From Rhizorhapis sp. SPR117 (GTDB lineage Bacteria > Pseudomonadota > Alphaproteobacteria > Sphingomonadales > Sphingomonadaceae): a stretch of DNA of 64,000 bases. How positions within the stretch are numbered: the stretch's first letter is position 1; every line of letters starts with the position of its first letter. Shown piece by piece: positions 18,562 through 28,345 of this stretch. The notes beneath the pieces were generated by a model. The model saw nothing but the letters and a program-made list of their open reading frames with translations, ran no database searches and was not told where the DNA came from. Location: the NCBI RefSeq assembly GCF_021742065.1, contig NZ_JAKKIE010000013.1, positions 1 to 64,000 of the forward strand. The letters are read 5' to 3'. A program made the translations under genes and the position numbers.

Positions 18562-18586
18562 AGGCTCTCTCTGCGATAGGGAGCCT
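18562..18586 (+). terminator. hairpin terminator-like after GAPDH
   Basis: The arms AGGCTC and GAGCCT are separated by a 13-base loop, 10 bases after the GAPDH stop. No strong T-run follows, so termination is plausible but unproven. Confidence 0.4.
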
Positions 18587-18681
18587 GACACTTGTTGCCT
18601 CACCGAACAGCTGATCTCCTGCGGGTTTGGTGTCCGGCGACGTGCTAAACTGCAAGGAGTGACCGCAGGAATCGACATCGT

Positions 18682-19332
18682 TCACTGTGGCATTTCCATC
18701 GGCCCACCGCGAAGGATTCGCTCAAGCATCCGGACTTCCTTCTGCTGGTCGCGCTTCATTCCTTCAGCTTTTCGCCGAATTACCGCAGAGGAATCTTGTC
18801 CGTGCAAAAGCACGTCAGACATAGCTACGGCCCCGCGATGGTGCTCGACCATCTTGCGCATCCAGGTTTCGGATAAATCCGCACACTCTATTGCCATCAT
18901 GGCATCATGCATCTTCGCCACTGAGAGCTGATAGCGGAACGCACCTTGCTCATCGGGTTTCCCATTGGCGACTAGCTGCTGGAGATCCGCAATCTCTCTG
19001 GCCTGTATATCTATGGATCTCTGTGCCATCGTGGCGAAACGCCCGGACGGATTCAGCCGGAGAATAATCTTCGACAATTCAACGCCGCCCCTCTGGTGCT
19101 CGATCATTTTCCGTACCCAATTGTCGCCGGCATCGGTGCCGACCGCCCCCAGCAATCTTTCCTTCATCTCCATTTCGGCATGAAAGTATGGGCCCATGTC
19201 GTGAGACATGGCGTCGCCCGCAGCACCTTGGTCAGCCGTATTCCTGCACTGGTTGCCCGCTCTGTCGCTTCCGCAAGCGGGCAACGCCAAAGCCGGCAGG
19301 ACCAGCACTGCGCAGGCGGCCATCTTGCACAT
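18682..19332 (-). CDS. DUF305 lipoprotein
   Basis: 216 residues. The N-terminal signal ends in a lipobox-like LPAC (about residue 20), so it is probably a lipoprotein. It has two DUF305 repeats, marked by MIEHQRGGVELSK and MVEHHRGAVAMSD, each with the paired His/Met residues typical of this metal-associated four-helix family. AGGAGG lies 7 bases before the ATG at 19332; a longer frame upstream is less likely. Convergent with the GAPDH gene. Probable periplasmic copper-binding role, inferred from family context. Confidence 0.85.
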   Translation of the reverse strand: MCKMAACAVLVLPALALPACGSDRAGNQCRNTADQGAAGDAMSHDMGPYFHAEMEMKERLLGAVGTDAGDNWVRKMIEHQRGGVELSKIILRLNPSGRFATMAQRSIDIQAREIADLQQLVANGKPDEQGAFRYQLSVAKMHDAMMAIECADLSETWMRKMVEHHRGAVAMSDVLLHGQDSSAVIRRKAEGMKRDQQKEVRMLERILRGGPMEMPQ

Positions 19333-19435
19333 CCTTTGTTCCTCCTGGCGCTCCCCCTGATCTGGAGTATTGCGCCAAAGCCGTAGAGCGCCAACCCTGC
19401 TCGCACCGGCGGGTGGCGGCATCGGCTGCTTATGA

Positions 19436-22147
19436 TTACGGTCTTACCGCGCGCAGCTCCTCGAACCATCCCAGTCGGCGCATGAGAAGCTTCTCGCCTT
19501 CCAATAACAGCATCAGCATCACAGCCGAGAAAAGGATCAGCGCCAATTCCGATATCGAAAGCGGCCTGCTGGCGAAGATGCGGTTCATCAACGGCAGATA
19601 GGTGAAGATCAGCTGTGCCGAGACCACCGCGCCCACTGCTAACAGCACCGCCTTCGTGCCGAGTGCTCCGCGCAAGGTGATCGAGCCAGCGCGGAGATAG
19701 CGGACGTTAAAAAGGTAGAAGATCCCAGCCCCCACCAGCATATTGACCACCATCGTGCGCGCGGTCTCAACACTGCGCCCTGTATCCAGCGCCGTGAAGA
19801 AGATGCCAAGCGAGATGGCCGCGAAAAGGAACGAAACCAGGAGTACTCGCCACAGCATGAAGGCGGACAGAAGGGCCGCATTCGCCCTTCGCGGCGGACG
19901 CTCCATCACCCCGCGCTCGGATGGCTCAAAGGCCAGCGCCAGGCCCAGCGCGCTGTCGGTGACAAGGTTGATCCACAGGATTTGCGTTGCCGTCATCGGC
20001 AGGGTGAAGCCCATGAGGATCGCAAGGAGCACTATAACGGACTCACCGCCGTTGGTCGGCAAAGTCCAGGCGATCACCTTGCGGATGTTATCATAGACCG
20101 TGCGCCCCTCGTGAACTGCAGCGACGATGGAGGCGAAATTGTCGTCGAGCAGCACCATTTTCGCCGCTTCCCTGGAGGCTTCGCTGCCCTTCTGGCCCAT
20201 GGCTGTGCCAACATCGGCCTGCTTGAGCGAAGGGGCATCGTTAACCCCGTCCCCGGTCATGGCGACAATGTGGCCCCGCGCTTGCAAAGCCCTGACGATG
20301 CGCAGCTTGTGCTCGGGGCTGGCCCTGGCGAATACCGATATCTTCTCGACCGCATTGAGCAGATCCTCCTCGCCAAGCCGCTCGATTTCGGTGCCGGTCA
20401 TCGCTTTGGGTTCATCGGCGAGCCGGAGCTGTCTGGCGATCGCCAGCGCCGTCGCGGCATGGTCGCCCGTGATCATCTTGATCTCAATTCCCGCCCGCCT
20501 GCACTCGGCCACCGCATCCTGGGCTTCCTCGCGAGGTGGGTCGATGAAGCCGGCAAGGCCAAGCGGTTCGACGCCGGTCTTCAGTAGATCGGGGGCGAGC
20601 GCATTCACCGAATCGTCCACCCGCTTCGTCGCGAAACCGAGCAGCCGCTCGCCGGCCGCCGCCGCGCCAGAAATACGTTCCCCCCATTCTTTGCTCACCG
20701 ACGAATTGCCGATCATGCGCAGCACGGCTTCGGGAGCGCCCTTGATGAACACGACATGCCCACCCTCCGGCGACTGGTGTAGGGTCGCCATGTATCGGTG
20801 CATCGCATCGAAAGGGATCTCGTCGAGGCGCGGCCATTCACGGCGCTCGCGGGATGGATCGAGCCCCGCCTTCATTGCGAAGGCGATGAGCGCACCCTCC
20901 ATCGGATCGCCTTCGACCGACCAGCCGCTCTCGCCCTGTTCGAGCCGCGCATCGCCGCACAACAGACCGCACAGGGCAAGCTCGCGAACCGCAAAGCGGG
21001 CTTCATCGGCTCCGCCCTGCGTGCCGGCGAGTTCTCCTTCGGGCGCATAGCCAGAGCCACCGACCTGCACCTGTGCGTTCCCGGCAAAGACTTCGCGGAC
21101 CATCATCTCGTTGCGCGTGAGTGTCCCTGTTTTGTCGGTGCAAATGACGGACACGGCGCCAAGCGTCTCCACCGCCGGCAACTTGCGGATGAGCGCGTGA
21201 CGCACTGCCATCCGGCGCACGCCGATGGCGAGCGTGATGGTGATGACCGCCGGCAAGCCCTCCGGAATCAAGCCAACGGCAAGTGCCACCACCATTATCA
21301 GTGCTTCGCTCCATTCGAACTGCCGCATCCAGACGAGGAAAGCGAAAAGCAGGATCGAGCCCACCAGCATCACGCGGGTGAAACGAGTGGCGAAGCGATT
21401 GATCTGCCGAAGCAAGGGTGTGGAAAGTTCGGTCACTTCCTGCAGCATCCCGCCGATCTTTCCGATCTCGGTCGCCCGGCCCGTGGCGGTGACAACCGCT
21501 GTCGCCTGGCCGGTCTTTACCAGAGTGCCTGAAAAGACCATGCTGCTGCGGTCCCCCAGCGCGGCCTCCGCCGCCACCGCTGCCGAACTCTTGTCCGCAG
21601 TCAGTGATTCCCCGGTCAGCAGCGCTTCGTCCACCGACATAGCGCGGGCACGCACGATCCGCGCGTCGGCCGGCACCTTCTGCCCCGCTTCCAGCAGCAC
21701 GATATCGCCGGGCACAAGCTCATCCGCTGAAACGCTGGTTCGCTGTCCATTCCGTTTGACCATCGCCTGACGCGAGATGAGATGCCCGATGGCGCGCAGG
21801 GCCTGCTCGGCCTTGCCTTCCTGGACGAAGCCCACGATCGCATTGACCAGTATGACCGATCCGATCACTGCCCCATCGATGACGTGCCCCAGCATGAATG
21901 AGGCCAGGGCCGCAGCCAAAAGGAAATAAATCAGGCCGCTATTGAATTGCGCCAGGAAGCGGCGCAGCGGACCGATCCGCACAGGCTCGGGAAGACTATT
22001 GGGCCCCCAATCCTCAAGGCGTCGCTGGGCTTCAGCGCTGCTGATCCCGTCGATGCGGCTCTCGGCGCGGGCAAGACTTTGATCTGGGGAAAGCGCGTGC
22101 CAATCGGTCGTTTGGAGATCGGTTGGTGAATTACCGGCGATGTCCAC
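19436..22147 (-). CDS. cation-transporting P-type ATPase (P2-like)
   Basis: About 900-residue pump with the full P2-type layout: N-terminal cation ATPase domain (RRLEDWGPNSLPEP), ten transmembrane helices, the M4 motif GLIPEGLPAVITITLA, the phosphorylation site DKTGTLTRNEM and [16 protein letters not shown]. The PEGL motif points to Ca2+/Mn2+-like substrates rather than soft metals. No ATG is available; a GTG at 22147 with GGGAG five bases upstream is the best start (a TTG at 22159 is the alternative). It is the third gene of an operon after pfkB and a CaCA exchanger, suggesting joint divalent-cation homeostasis. Confidence 0.88.
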   Translation of the reverse strand: MDIAGNSPTDLQTTDWHALSPDQSLARAESRIDGISSAEAQRRLEDWGPNSLPEPVRIGPLRRFLAQFNSGLIYFLLAAALASFMLGHVIDGAVIGSVILVNAIVGFVQEGKAEQALRAIGHLISRQAMVKRNGQRTSVSADELVPGDIVLLEAGQKVPADARIVRARAMSVDEALLTGESLTADKSSAAVAAEAALGDRSSMVFSGTLVKTGQATAVVTATGRATEIGKIGGMLQEVTELSTPLLRQINRFATRFTRVMLVGSILLFAFLVWMRQFEWSEALIMVVALAVGLIPEGLPAVITITLAIGVRRMAVRHALIRKLPAVETLGAVSVICTDKTGTLTRNEMMVREVFAGNAQVQVGGSGYAPEGELAGTQGGADEARFAVRELALCGLLCGDARLEQGESGWSVEGDPMEGALIAFAMKAGLDPSRERREWPRLDEIPFDAMHRYMATLHQSPEGGHVVFIKGAPEAVLRMIGNSSVSKEWGERISGAAAAGERLLGFATKRVDDSVNALAPDLLKTGVEPLGLAGFIDPPREEAQDAVAECRRAGIEIKMITGDHAATALAIARQLRLADEPKAMTGTEIERLGEEDLLNAVEKISVFARASPEHKLRIVRALQARGHIVAMTGDGVNDAPSLKQADVGTAMGQKGSEASREAAKMVLLDDNFASIVAAVHEGRTVYDNIRKVIAWTLPTNGGESVIVLLAILMGFTLPMTATQILWINLVTDSALGLALAFEPSERGVMERPPRRANAALLSAFMLWRVLLVSFLFAAISLGIFFTALDTGRSVETARTMVVNMLVGAGIFYLFNVRYLRAGSITLRGALGTKAVLLAVGAVVSAQLIFTYLPLMNRIFASRPLSISELALILFSAVMLMLLLEGEKLLMRRLGWFEELRAVRP

Positions 22148-22159
22148 TTTTGCTCCCAA

Positions 22160-23170
22160 TCAATGCCCGTACAGGTAGATGACGTAGGAGCTCAGCAGAT
22201 AGACGGCGAGGAGCGACAGGCTTATCCAGCCGAAGAGCCCGAAAAACCGGTTGCCGGGCCTGTATAGCAAACCGACGATGCTCAATCCCGCCATGATCGA
22301 GGCGGCAAAGGCGGTCACTGCATGAGTCGGCGAGACGACGGCGAAGAACGAGCCCGGCGTATAGGCGATGTCGTCGAGGGCGATGACCAGTATCGCAAAA
22401 AGATTGCTGCCCAGCAGATTGCCGATCGCCATATCGGCCGAGCCCATCCGCAACGCGCTGATGGTAACGATCAGCTCGGGTAACGATGTGGCCGCAGCCA
22501 CCAGCAGGGTGCCGACAAAGCTGGTTTTCCATCCCATCACTTGTGCGATCTCGAGCCCGACGAATGGCAGCCATGCTCCAATTCCGCCGATGACTGCGGC
22601 AGACAAGATGTAACGGACGAGTGCGCGCTTCAGCGAGCTGCCCTCTTCTTCTTTGTCCAGCACGGGCGTGATCCGCTCTGGACGACGCTCATAGAAGAAG
22701 GCTGCGCGCATCGCCACGCCGTAGAGCACAAGGAGAAGCGGCGAATATACGCTGACATGGGCGATCCGGAAATTGAGGTCACTACGAGCGATCAGCACCA
22801 GCGCGCCGACAAAACTGATCAGAATGATCCCGAAGCTCGCGGTAAGGATATGGCCCTGGTCGATACGCCGCCAGACCGGCGTATCGCGTGACAGGGCGTC
22901 CAGCAGCGCCAGCATGACCAGGTTGAAGATACAGCTTCCCAAGGCATCGCCCATCGCAATGTTCGGCGCATCGGCTATGGTGACGGAGCTGATCCCGGTG
23001 AACAATTCCGGCAGGGACGTCGCTGTCGCCAGCATGATCAGCCCAACCCAGGAGGCCGACATCCCGGTAAGTCGCGCGATTGCCTGGCCGCTGCGTGTCA
23101 GCACCGGTCCGGCCAATCCGATCGCGAAGAGACAAAGGCCGAATTGAAGCCACGGGAGAATGAATTGCAT
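22160..23170 (-). CDS. CaCA-family sodium/calcium exchanger
   Basis: 336 residues, about ten transmembrane helices in two halves. Both alpha-repeat signatures are present: ATATSLPELFTGISS followed by GDALGSCIFN in the first half and AAATSLPELIVTISAL with GNLLGSNLFAI in the second. Exchanges Ca2+ (or a similar cation) for Na+ or H+ across the inner membrane. ATG at 23170 lies 7 bases after the pfkB stop; an upstream in-frame ATG would run into pfkB. Co-transcribed with pfkB and the P-type ATPase. Confidence 0.88.
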   Translation of the reverse strand: MQFILPWLQFGLCLFAIGLAGPVLTRSGQAIARLTGMSASWVGLIMLATATSLPELFTGISSVTIADAPNIAMGDALGSCIFNLVMLALLDALSRDTPVWRRIDQGHILTASFGIILISFVGALVLIARSDLNFRIAHVSVYSPLLLVLYGVAMRAAFFYERRPERITPVLDKEEEGSSLKRALVRYILSAAVIGGIGAWLPFVGLEIAQVMGWKTSFVGTLLVAAATSLPELIVTISALRMGSADMAIGNLLGSNLFAILVIALDDIAYTPGSFFAVVSPTHAVTAFAASIMAGLSIVGLLYRPGNRFFGLFGWISLSLLAVYLLSSYVIYLYGH

Positions 23171-23177
23171 CAGCAAT

Positions 23178-24131
23178 TCACGGCCGCAAAGATAGCGGCT
23201 TGCCGCCCTTCGCCACGAGCGCGAACAATCGATCGATGTCTTCGGGAAAGGCAAGGTCTGTGCCCGGGGTCAGCACGGCCGCAGAGCCAGCGGCCATGCC
23301 GTAGCGGAAGGCGTCGACTGGCTCGTGCCCGACAGTTAGCGCGTGGACCATGCCGGCGAGGAAGCTATCGCCAGCGCCGACCGCACTTTTCGCCTCGATG
23401 GGTAAGGCGGGCAAGTGTAGCGCACCCTCCTGCCAGGCCAACAAGGCACCCCTGTAGCCCATGGTAACCGCAACAAGCTCGGATTGGCCCTTGCCGACGA
23501 TGGCCTTGGCCGCCTCACCGATCTCCTCGATGGATTCAAGTTCACGGCCGACCAGCTGGCGCAATTCGCCCAGACTTGGCTTGACAAGCAGGAAGCCGCC
23601 ACCCTCCAGCCCTTCCTTCAATGCCTCCCCGGAGGTATCGAGCACCGTCCGGATTCCCCGTTCGCGCATGATCTTGATCACGCGGGCATAGAAATCAGCG
23701 GGCACGCCGGGCGGCAGCGAACCGCTTGCCACAAGATAGCTGCAATCGACCTCGGCGAGCCGGTCGAGGCAGTCCTGCCATTCTTCCGCCGCCACCGGTG
23801 GGCCCGGCGGCGTGAAACGGTATTCCTTGCCGCTTTCGCGTTCCAGCACCGCGGTCGCGATTCGCGTATCATGTTCGATCGGAATGCGCGTACGCACCAG
23901 CTGGTGCAGGTCGACGAGACCATCGAGTGCCGCGCTGGTCGCCCCGCCAGACAGATAATAGCAACGTGCGGTACCGCCCAGACGGCAGAAGACCCGGGCC
24001 ACGTTGATGCCGCCGCCGCCCGGAGCATAGCGTTCGTTGCGCGTGCGCATCTTGTGCGTGTGGAAGACGCCATCAACCTCGTAGGAGACATCGATGGTCG
24101 GGTTCATTGTCAGGGTGGCTATACTCTTCAT
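23178..24131 (-). CDS. pfkB: PfkB-type 6-phosphofructokinase / hexose-phosphate kinase
   Basis: 317-residue ribokinase-fold sugar kinase. The N-terminal TLTMNPTIDVSYEVDGV, the glycine loop PGGGGINVARVF and the C-terminal SAVGAGDSFLAGMVHAL (anion hole and catalytic Asp) are intact and closest in pattern to E. coli Pfk-2, which phosphorylates fructose 6-phosphate; 1-phosphofructokinase or tagatose kinase activity cannot be excluded. First gene of the pfkB-exchanger-ATPase operon. Sphingomonads generally lack a classic phosphofructokinase, so this gene could open the upper glycolytic route. Confidence 0.87.
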   Translation of the reverse strand: MKSIATLTMNPTIDVSYEVDGVFHTHKMRTRNERYAPGGGGINVARVFCRLGGTARCYYLSGGATSAALDGLVDLHQLVRTRIPIEHDTRIATAVLERESGKEYRFTPPGPPVAAEEWQDCLDRLAEVDCSYLVASGSLPPGVPADFYARVIKIMRERGIRTVLDTSGEALKEGLEGGGFLLVKPSLGELRQLVGRELESIEEIGEAAKAIVGKGQSELVAVTMGYRGALLAWQEGALHLPALPIEAKSAVGAGDSFLAGMVHALTVGHEPVDAFRYGMAAGSAAVLTPGTDLAFPEDIDRLFALVAKGGKPLSLRP

Positions 24132-24312
24132 GCTGATGATCCGTTTCGTCGTGCCCGTGTAAGGTTGACAGTACGCAATGATCCTTCGCTAAAATCATGC
24201 GCAAATGCGGTTCCAGAATAGCTTGATCGAGCATCGCGCCGTTACCAACTCACCGTCCGGTAACATTGTCAGGCATTCGAACTTTCCGTTGCCCGGCGCG
24301 CCAGTTTGGTGA

Positions 24313-24738
24313 TTAGCACCCATGATGCCGGCGGCGAGGTCGCCCGGCGCTATCATGGCCTCCAATCGGAATGCCCTGCACCTTGTTCGCATAATCCTGT
24401 GGCGCAGCCTCGAAACGGTCGCGATTTTCCTTCGATGCGAAATAATAAGCCTTCCCCTCATAGATCGATGTGACCGCGCCGGCAGTGCGCACCGCGATTC
24501 CACTGACCGGATCCACCACTGCCTCCGGCGGCTGCGGCCAGGTAGCGGCTCCGCGTTCATCAGGCTCGGGGTCGTGATGGTTGTGATGGCCCGGATCGCC
24601 AGCCTTATCGAAGGAGCCGTGGCTACGTCCCCTATAGTCTGAGCCACCATGGCTTCGGTGGCCGCGCCGCAAGAAGAAGAAGGCGACGACCGCTACAGCA
24701 ATCAGGATCCAACTCCAGTTCAGCGCCAAGCCTTGCAT
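24313..24738 (-). CDS. membrane-anchored YHS-like domain protein
   Basis: 141 residues: one N-terminal transmembrane helix (ILIAVAVVAFFFLRR), a His-rich linker (HRSHGGS, GHHNHHDPEPDE) and a YHS-like domain (AVVDPVSGIAV, IYEGKAYYFASKENRDRF). The usual Cys of the DPVCGM motif is replaced by Ser, so metal binding by that site is doubtful. GGAGAA precedes the ATG at 24738. Likely a periplasmic or cytoplasmic metal-related accessory protein; function unknown. Confidence 0.75.
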   Translation of the reverse strand: MQGLALNWSWILIAVAVVAFFFLRRGHRSHGGSDYRGRSHGSFDKAGDPGHHNHHDPEPDERGAATWPQPPEAVVDPVSGIAVRTAGAVTSIYEGKAYYFASKENRDRFEAAPQDYANKVQGIPIGGHDSAGRPRRRHHGC

Positions 24739-24968
24739 TACCCATTCTCCATGGCAGAACGAGGACGCGGCTTTCCGCGATCCACCAAGCAACTGACCCA
24801 GCGTCCGGAACGGACCTTGTCGGCCCGCCCTGGCCTGCGTTCAGTTCACAGGCTCGTCTGCACAAACCCTATGTAGGTTAGACGCTTCGGCGGGCATTTC
24901 TTACAGTCGCCAAGTTGGTTCCGAAAAAAGATCGCCGAGGCCGTTGCGCTGGCCATCAAGCTGGCAGA

Positions 24969-26171
24969 TCACAGGGCGGCTGGCTCCAGACCCCGAATTC
25001 TTGCTGTCGCACCGAGACTCATCGCTGCCGAGAACCCAAGCAGCGCTGCGGCGAGAAGAAAGGGGATGTTTGGCACCAAGCCGCTGTTGAACAGCAGCCC
25101 GACGACGGCTGAGCCGATCCCTTGTCCGAGGCTTGCCACGGCAAGCTGTGACCCAAGATTCGCACCTTGCTGCGGTCCTGCTGCCAAGGAGATCCAATAG
25201 GTGAAGACGGGCACCAGTATCCCGCCACTCGCCGCCACCAACCCGACCGCGATCGAGAGCGAAAGAAGCCCGGTCGACCACGGCAACATGAGCACGCCCG
25301 CGCCCATGACGGCGAGGCCGGGCGCAATCGTTCGCCATGTCGCTGCCGCTTTGAACAAGGGCGAGAATACGATCGCCTGGGCGACAAACATGACCAGACT
25401 ACATTCTGCAAACAGCAGCGCCAGCTTCGCCGATCCCAGGCCCAACGTGCGGTCGCCGCGAAGCGCCAGCCCGACCTCGAAAACGCCGACGGCGACACCC
25501 AGGACGAGCGAGAGAGCGAGCAAGACGTGAACAACTTTTCGCCCGGCCGCGTCCTGAGCGGTGGTCCGGAGGTTCCCGGAAGGCAGGCACTGCGGAAGTA
25601 GCGCGAGCGAACCAATCGCGGTGATGATGGCTAACGCCGCCGTCGAGGCAAAAGCCAAATTCGCTCCCGAATGCACCGCAGCGGCTGCCCCCACCGCCGG
25701 ACCCAGAAACAGACCGGCAGTCGCTGCCATACCGAGCCACGCAAGCCGACGCGCCCGCCAATTCTCATTCGGAGCGCAATCACCAATCACGGCAGATGCC
25801 ACAGGGCTGATGGCCGCAGCAAACAATCCCGACGTGAGGCGCTCAAGATAAAGGCCAGCAAGCCCCCCAAATGAAACGATCCCGAGAAGACTGACGCCGT
25901 AGCCGAGAAGCCCGACGATGATCACGGACCGCCGGCTATGTCGATCCGAAAACCAGCCCCACAATGGCGCAAACAGGAACAAGGCCAATGTGTAAAGCGA
26001 GGATGCCAACCCCGTGTGCCTGGCTACAGCATCCGTCGTCAGGCCGGCATCCGCCGCCTGGATGAACGACGGCAACACGGGCAGCATGACACTATAGCCG
26101 AACCAAACCACAAAGACCGCAAGCAGCAGTGCGGCGAGCGCCTGCGGGGGGAGTGCTCGCGCCGACTTCAT
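24969..26171 (-). CDS. MFS transporter
   Basis: About 400 residues, twelve hydrophobic helices. The DHA1-type motif between helices 2 and 3 (APLWGWFSDRHSRRSVIIVG) marks a major-facilitator drug/proton antiporter. Several in-frame ATGs exist (26243, 26198, 26171); none has a strong ribosome site, and I choose 26171 because helix 1 follows directly. Substrate unknown. Isolated from its neighbours by gaps, with no dedicated regulator seen. Confidence 0.8.
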   Translation of the reverse strand: MKSARALPPQALAALLLAVFVVWFGYSVMLPVLPSFIQAADAGLTTDAVARHTGLASSLYTLALFLFAPLWGWFSDRHSRRSVIIVGLLGYGVSLLGIVSFGGLAGLYLERLTSGLFAAAISPVASAVIGDCAPNENWRARRLAWLGMAATAGLFLGPAVGAAAAVHSGANLAFASTAALAIITAIGSLALLPQCLPSGNLRTTAQDAAGRKVVHVLLALSLVLGVAVGVFEVGLALRGDRTLGLGSAKLALLFAECSLVMFVAQAIVFSPLFKAAATWRTIAPGLAVMGAGVLMLPWSTGLLSLSIAVGLVAASGGILVPVFTYWISLAAGPQQGANLGSQLAVASLGQGIGSAVVGLLFNSGLVPNIPFLLAAALLGFSAAMSLGATARIRGLEPAAL

Positions 26172-26239
26172 CGCAGTATGACTAGCGCAAAGCGTCATTC
26201 CGGGGCGTTCGGCGGCGAACAGAATCCCCTCACATCGCC

Positions 26240-26923
26240 TCAAAGCTCGACGACCTTGTCAGGCAGTTCGTTGAGATTGTCAGCACTCTGAGGAAAATGC
26301 TCCGCAAGCAATGCCCCGACGCATTCAACGGCGTCCACCAATCCAGCTGCGATCTCGTTCCGCTTGATGCCGTTGATAACGGCGGCTGTCGCATCGCTCC
26401 AGGTCTCGGGCGGCACCTTCGCATAGATCCCCTCGTCGCTCACGACCTCCGCTTGCCGGTCGCTGAGCGATACGAAGATGAGCACGCCGGTGCGATTGGC
26501 GGTTCGGGACAAGCCCCTGGTTCGAAACTGTTCGAGCGCGGCGCGATGGACATGTTGGCGCCTGACACGCCGAGGCGTGAGCAGCCGCGAAACCGGCGGC
26601 ACCAGCGTGAAGCCATATGTCAGGATAAACAACGCGATGGGCAGAACAGTGTAAGTGAGGCCAAGACGATGATAGGCGATGGTCGCAAGGTCTTCACCGT
26701 GACCGGGCTTCCAACCCGGGGACATCAACATCGCGATATCAATACCGGACAGCCAGAGGAGATAGGGCACGAGCAAGGCAATGGCGGCGGCCCAGGCGAG
26801 CGCCACCTGCGGATAGTAGCTGTCCGCCTCGTTCAAGACGCAGTAGATTTCGCCGGAGGTGCTGGTCTCCGCGCGGCGGATAGCATCGGCGACCTTTTGG
26901 TGTTCGGCATCGCTTAAGATCAT
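26240..26923 (-). CDS. TPM domain membrane protein
   Basis: 227 residues with an N-terminal acidic segment (MILSDAEHQKVADAIRRAE, STSGEIYCVL), two transmembrane helices around residues 40-60 and 90-115, and a C-terminal TPM-like (DUF477-like) region containing RTANRTGVLIFVSLSDRQAEVV. Starts at 26923, one base after the stop of the upstream TPM gene. Forms a unit with the YgcG-like protein and LemA, a gene trio conserved in many bacteria; role in envelope maintenance is suspected but unknown. Confidence 0.82.
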   Translation of the reverse strand: MILSDAEHQKVADAIRRAETSTSGEIYCVLNEADSYYPQVALAWAAAIALLVPYLLWLSGIDIAMLMSPGWKPGHGEDLATIAYHRLGLTYTVLPIALFILTYGFTLVPPVSRLLTPRRVRRQHVHRAALEQFRTRGLSRTANRTGVLIFVSLSDRQAEVVSDEGIYAKVPPETWSDATAAVINGIKRNEIAAGLVDAVECVGALLAEHFPQSADNLNELPDKVVEL

Positions 26924-26924
26924 T

Positions 26925-27731
26925 TCACCAGCCTCCGGATGCGCCGCCGCCGCCAAACGAACCACCGCCGCCGCGAAAACCTCCGCGAAAACCGCCACCG
27001 CCATGACCTCCCGGGCCCGGACCCCAAAGGATCATCGGCAAACCAGACCCGTGGCGATGCCGCCGCCCATGGCCATGGCCGCCAAACGCCATCAGCGCCC
27101 AAATGCCAAAAATCAGCAAGGGGAAAAGGCCGGCGGGGCCAATTGCGGAGCCTTCGTTCGCCTGTTTTGCGGCCTCGTCGCCGGCCTGGGCTCGTGCTTG
27201 CGCCTCGCCTTTGTCCAGCGAGAGCTGGCGGATGAGGGCGGCGGTACCAGCAACAACGCCTCCGGGGAGATCGTTCTGGCGAAATCTCGGCACAACTTCA
27301 CGTTCGATGATGATTTTGGATAACCCATCGGTGAGAATTGGCTCGAGGCCGTAACCGACCTCAATGCGCACCCGGCGCTCCTTCAGGGCGACGAGGAGTA
27401 TCACGCCATTGTTGAGCTGCTTCTGGCCGAGGCCCCACGCCCGTCCGAGCTGATAGCCATAGTCGGCGATGTCGTAGCCCTGGAGATCGGGGAGCGTGGC
27501 GACGACAAGCTGCCGGCCGTTCTGCGTTTCGAGACCTGCGAGCTCGTCGTTGAGCCGGGCCTCAACATCTGGCGGAAGGATGTTCGCGGCATCGACGACC
27601 CGGCCAGACAATTGCGGGAATTTTGGCTCCGCGAATGCCTGAGTTGCGAAAACGGAGCAGGCGAGCAGAACCACGGCTGGCAGCAATACTGCCCAGCGAA
27701 ACTGCGAGGATCGCTCGGTGCGGGCGAACAT
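26925..27731 (-). CDS. YgcG-like TPM domain protein, exported
   Basis: 268 residues: signal peptide (ACSVFATQAFAEP), the TPM domain (about 40-180, with GRVVDAANILP, NNGVILLVALKERRVRIEVGYGLE), one transmembrane helix (LFPLLIFGIWALMAFGG) and a C-terminal tail of Gly-rich repeats (GGGGFRGGFRGGGGSFGGG). This layout matches the YgcG family. Fourteen bases downstream of lemA and in operon with it. Confidence 0.88.
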   Translation of the reverse strand: MFARTERSSQFRWAVLLPAVVLLACSVFATQAFAEPKFPQLSGRVVDAANILPPDVEARLNDELAGLETQNGRQLVVATLPDLQGYDIADYGYQLGRAWGLGQKQLNNGVILLVALKERRVRIEVGYGLEPILTDGLSKIIIEREVVPRFRQNDLPGGVVAGTAALIRQLSLDKGEAQARAQAGDEAAKQANEGSAIGPAGLFPLLIFGIWALMAFGGHGHGRRHRHGSGLPMILWGPGPGGHGGGGFRGGFRGGGGSFGGGGASGGW

Positions 27732-27745
27732 GCCATGCTCTCCGG

Positions 27746-28345
27746 TCAGATCTTGCCGTCGAGGCTGGGGGCCACTTCTGCGCCCGGCGTCACGGCCTGA
27801 TAGGGCACCATCGGCTTGGCCCCATAGATGATCCTGGCGGCGACGATGTCTGGGAAAGTCCGGATCGTCGTGTTGTAACTCTGCACCGCCCCATTGTAGT
27901 CGCGCAGGGCGACGCGGATGCGGTTTTCCTGGCCCTCGAGCTGGCTTTGGAGCATCTGGTAATTGGTGATGCTCTTGAGCTCGGGGTAGGCCTCAACATT
28001 GGCAAGCAGGCGTCCAAAGCCACCGAGCGAAGTCGAAAGCTGATTCTGCGCGGCCTGGAACTGAGCCATCTTGACCGGATCAGTCAGGTCGTCGGCCTTG
28101 AGTTGAACGCTGGTCGCCTTGGCGCGGGCTTCGACTACCCCGGTCAGAATGCCACGCTCCTGCTGGGCCGCACCCTTGGCGACGGCCGCGAGGTTGGGCA
28201 CCAGATTGGCACGTTCCTGGAAAGCGGCCTGGACATCGGCCCACTTGGCCTTGGCGGTTTCCTCCCTAGTGGGGACGGTGTTCACTCCGCATGCAGCGAG
28301 CGTCAGCGGCATCGCCAGCAGCACGACGTTGCGGATAGAGGGCAT
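27746..28345 (-). CDS. lemA: LemA family lipoprotein
   Basis: 199 residues. The lipobox LAAC is at residues 16-19, and the LemA helical core follows (ERANLVPNLAAV, NQLSTSLGGFGRLLANVEAYPELKS, ENRIRVALRDYNGAVQSYN). The annotated ATG (28345-28343) lies inside the left 38-bp inverted repeat of the Tn3-family transposon, so the first codons (MPS) and the whole upstream region come from the transposon. The native start may have been replaced. Codons for a usable signal peptide remain, so the gene may still be expressed from the transposon end. Confidence 0.82.
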   Translation of the reverse strand: MPSIRNVVLLAMPLTLAACGVNTVPTREETAKAKWADVQAAFQERANLVPNLAAVAKGAAQQERGILTGVVEARAKATSVQLKADDLTDPVKMAQFQAAQNQLSTSLGGFGRLLANVEAYPELKSITNYQMLQSQLEGQENRIRVALRDYNGAVQSYNTTIRTFPDIVAARIIYGAKPMVPYQAVTPGAEVAPSLDGKI

